Below, piece by piece: positions 6,261-6,995 of a stretch of 6,995 bases of DNA (position 1 is the stretch's first letter; each line of letters starts with the position of its first letter). The translations under genes were made by a program, and so were the position numbers. Location: positions 1 to 6,995 of the forward strand of contig DATNOU010000164.1 in NCBI GenBank assembly GCA_035601195.1, written 5' to 3'. The notes beneath the pieces are model-generated. The model made no database searches, was not told where the DNA came from, and worked only from the letters and a program-made list of their open reading frames with translations. The stretch is from JAIBJP01 sp035601195. GTDB taxonomy: Bacteria > Actinomycetota > Thermoleophilia > Gaiellales > Gaiellaceae.

Positions 6261-6479
6261 ATGGAAGTCAAGGTCAGTGATCCGGCTTTCGTCTATGACC
6301 TCGTTTGCTCGCTGAAGCGGGCGGCTTACGTAGCCACGGCGCTCGACCCCAACACGGTCCTCGTTCGGGTGCCCGAGTCATCCACGATTGAGCAGGCGCG
6401 TACCCATCTCGCCTTCTATCTCGTGAACTGGCGCTCGCGCCACCCCGGCGTCGACGCCGATCTAGTGGAGCCGCTGTGA
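6261..6479 (+). CDS. Small hypothetical protein, first of a tandem paralog pair (72 aa)
   Basis: Function not recognised. Predicted order: strand MEVKVSDP (1-8), helix VYDLVCSLKRAAYVA (11-25), strand TVLVRVPE (32-39), helix with EQARTHLAFYLVNWRSRHPG (44-63), then a short acidic tail. This suits a compact beta-alpha-beta-alpha fold, perhaps ferredoxin- or ACT-like (inference). The ATG at 6261 is chosen because GGGAGGGAG (6245-6253) lies at suitable spacing; a TTG at 6216 would add 15 residues, has no ribosome binding site and is not matched in the paralog. The stop overlaps the GTG of the next gene by 4 nt (GTGA). Without gaps, about 24 of the first 66 residues are identical to the product of that gene, which also supports this start because both begin at the same point before SDPA. 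No signal peptide or membrane segment. Confidence 0.85.
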   Translation: MEVKVSDPAFVYDLVCSLKRAAYVATALDPNTVLVRVPESSTIEQARTHLAFYLVNWRSRHPGVDADLVEPL

Positions 6480-6700
6480 TTATCGAGATCAGCGACCCTG
6501 CGGCGGGGGACGACCTTGTTGCTTTCTTGCAAGCCGCACGCTGCGAGGCAGAGCAGGCCGGGCCGAGGAGGATCACCGTATCCCTTCCCGACGCGCCTAG
6601 CGAGCAGGCGGCTCAGCGGAGGCTCGAGCTCTATCTGGCCGAGTGGCAAGCGCGGCACCCGGGCATGCGTGCGCGACGCAAGCCCCGCTACGACCTCTAG
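6476..6700 (+). CDS. Small hypothetical protein, second of a tandem paralog pair (74 aa)
   Basis: Paralog of the preceding gene; function not recognised. Conserved with its partner in the same register: SDPA (6-9), DLV (13-15), L18, A21, A25, P30, V35, P38, A46, L50, YL (53-54), W57, RHPG (60-63), A66. The C-terminal tail differs: here it is basic (RARRKPRYDL) while the partner ends acidic (DADLVEPL), so the two could pair through opposite charges (inference). The GTG start at 6476 overlaps the upstream TGA (GTGA), with GGAG at 6467-6470 spaced 5 nt before it. Overlap, spacing and conserved start register agree, so translational coupling and 1:1 production are likely. The TAG stop (6698-6700) lies in a CTAG that also ends the convergent oxidoreductase gene. 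Confidence 0.85.
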   Translation: MIIEISDPAAGDDLVAFLQAARCEAEQAGPRRITVSLPDAPSEQAAQRRLELYLAEWQARHPGMRARRKPRYDL

Positions 6701-6995
6701 AGGCCCACGATATCGTCGGGCCGGACGGGCACGCGCGTCAGCTCGCGCCCGGTTGCGTCGCGCAGGGCGGCGACGATCGCGGCCGTCGAGACGACCGTGG
6801 GCGGCTCCCCCACCCCCTTGGCGCCGTAAGGCGCGTCCGGCTCGGCTTCCTCGACGAGATCCGCGGCGACGGGGGGCATGTCGAGCGCGGTCGGGATCAG
6901 GTAGTCGGTGAAGCTCGCGTTCGTGATCAGCCCGTCGCGCGTTTGGATCTCCTCCATCAACGCTAGCCCGAGACCCTGCGCGGTTCCGCCCTCGA
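6697..6995 (-). CDS. Xanthine dehydrogenase-family molybdopterin-binding subunit, C-terminal end, cut by the window edge
   Basis: C-terminal 98 residues of the large Mo-cofactor subunit of a xanthine dehydrogenase/aldehyde oxidase/CO dehydrogenase-type hydroxylase, entering from the right edge. The frame runs open to base 6993 and the first residues seen, EGGTAQGLGLALMEE, match the family's Q-G-x-G-x-A-L-x-E-E segment. TDYLIPTALDMP (29-40 of the fragment) and YGAKGVGEPP (56-65) are also typical; E63 in GVGEP matches the catalytic Glu (E1261 in bovine xanthine oxidoreductase). Thus the Mo-active-site end is intact. Small FeS and FAD subunits usually lie nearby, but none is visible. An internal TTG/ATG near 6960-6955 is not a start: the family pattern continues upstream. 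Substrate (purine, aldehyde, CO or aromatic CoA) cannot be told from this end. Its TAG stop (6699-6697) overlaps the convergent small gene by 4 bp. Confidence 0.93.
   Translation of the reverse strand, partial: EGGTAQGLGLALMEEIQTRDGLITNASFTDYLIPTALDMPPVAADLVEEAEPDAPYGAKGVGEPPTVVSTAAIVAALRDATGRELTRVPVRPDDIVGL

Overview
The window is GC-rich throughout, uses GTG and TTG starts, and codes densely on both strands with gene overlaps of 1-8 bp. The gene families point to a high-GC actinobacterium, perhaps of the Thermoleophilia type (Gaiellales/Solirubrobacterales). That placement is inferred from gene style, not from a marker gene. I see no rRNA, tRNA, CRISPR array, insertion sequence or other mobile element.

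Left block, about 1-4030, all on the minus strand and read right to left: a 72-aa soluble small protein; a 39-aa membrane microprotein coupled to it by TGATG; a secreted staphylococcal-nuclease-type protein; a 901-aa membrane sensor histidine kinase (DUF4118-like membrane region, PAS-PAS-GAF-PAS, HisKA, HATPase_c); and, overlapping the kinase stop by 8 nt, the N-terminal 116 residues of a secreted L,D-transpeptidase (YkuD family) cut by the left edge. The theme is the cell surface: an exported nuclease, a membrane sensor and a peptidoglycan cross-linking enzyme. No response regulator is visible.

Middle block, 4031-6016, on the plus strand: after a 73-bp divergent intergenic region comes a PolX-family protein (helix-hairpin-helix domain, polymerase-beta-like region, PHP domain). 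Two bases after its stop is a 99-aa protein resembling small dimeric alpha/beta-barrel (ABM-like) proteins, whose ribosome binding site lies over the PolX stop codon. The PHP metal site is complete, but by hand alignment all three polymerase catalytic aspartates are gone and part of the thumb is missing. The protein is probably a PHP phosphoesterase/nuclease on a dead polymerase scaffold.

Right block, 6017-6995: a 244-bp gap with one weak hairpin, then two plus-strand genes overlapping by GTGA that encode paralogous 72- and 74-aa proteins of unknown function. The second ends in a CTAG that is also the stop of a convergent minus-strand gene, the C-terminus of a xanthine dehydrogenase-family molybdopterin-binding subunit that enters from the right edge.

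The observations most worth a second look are the PolX protein with an erased polymerase site, the tandem paralogous small proteins, the kinase/L,D-transpeptidase overlap, the TGATG-coupled microprotein pair, and the mismatch between the best ribosome binding site and the kinase reading frame.
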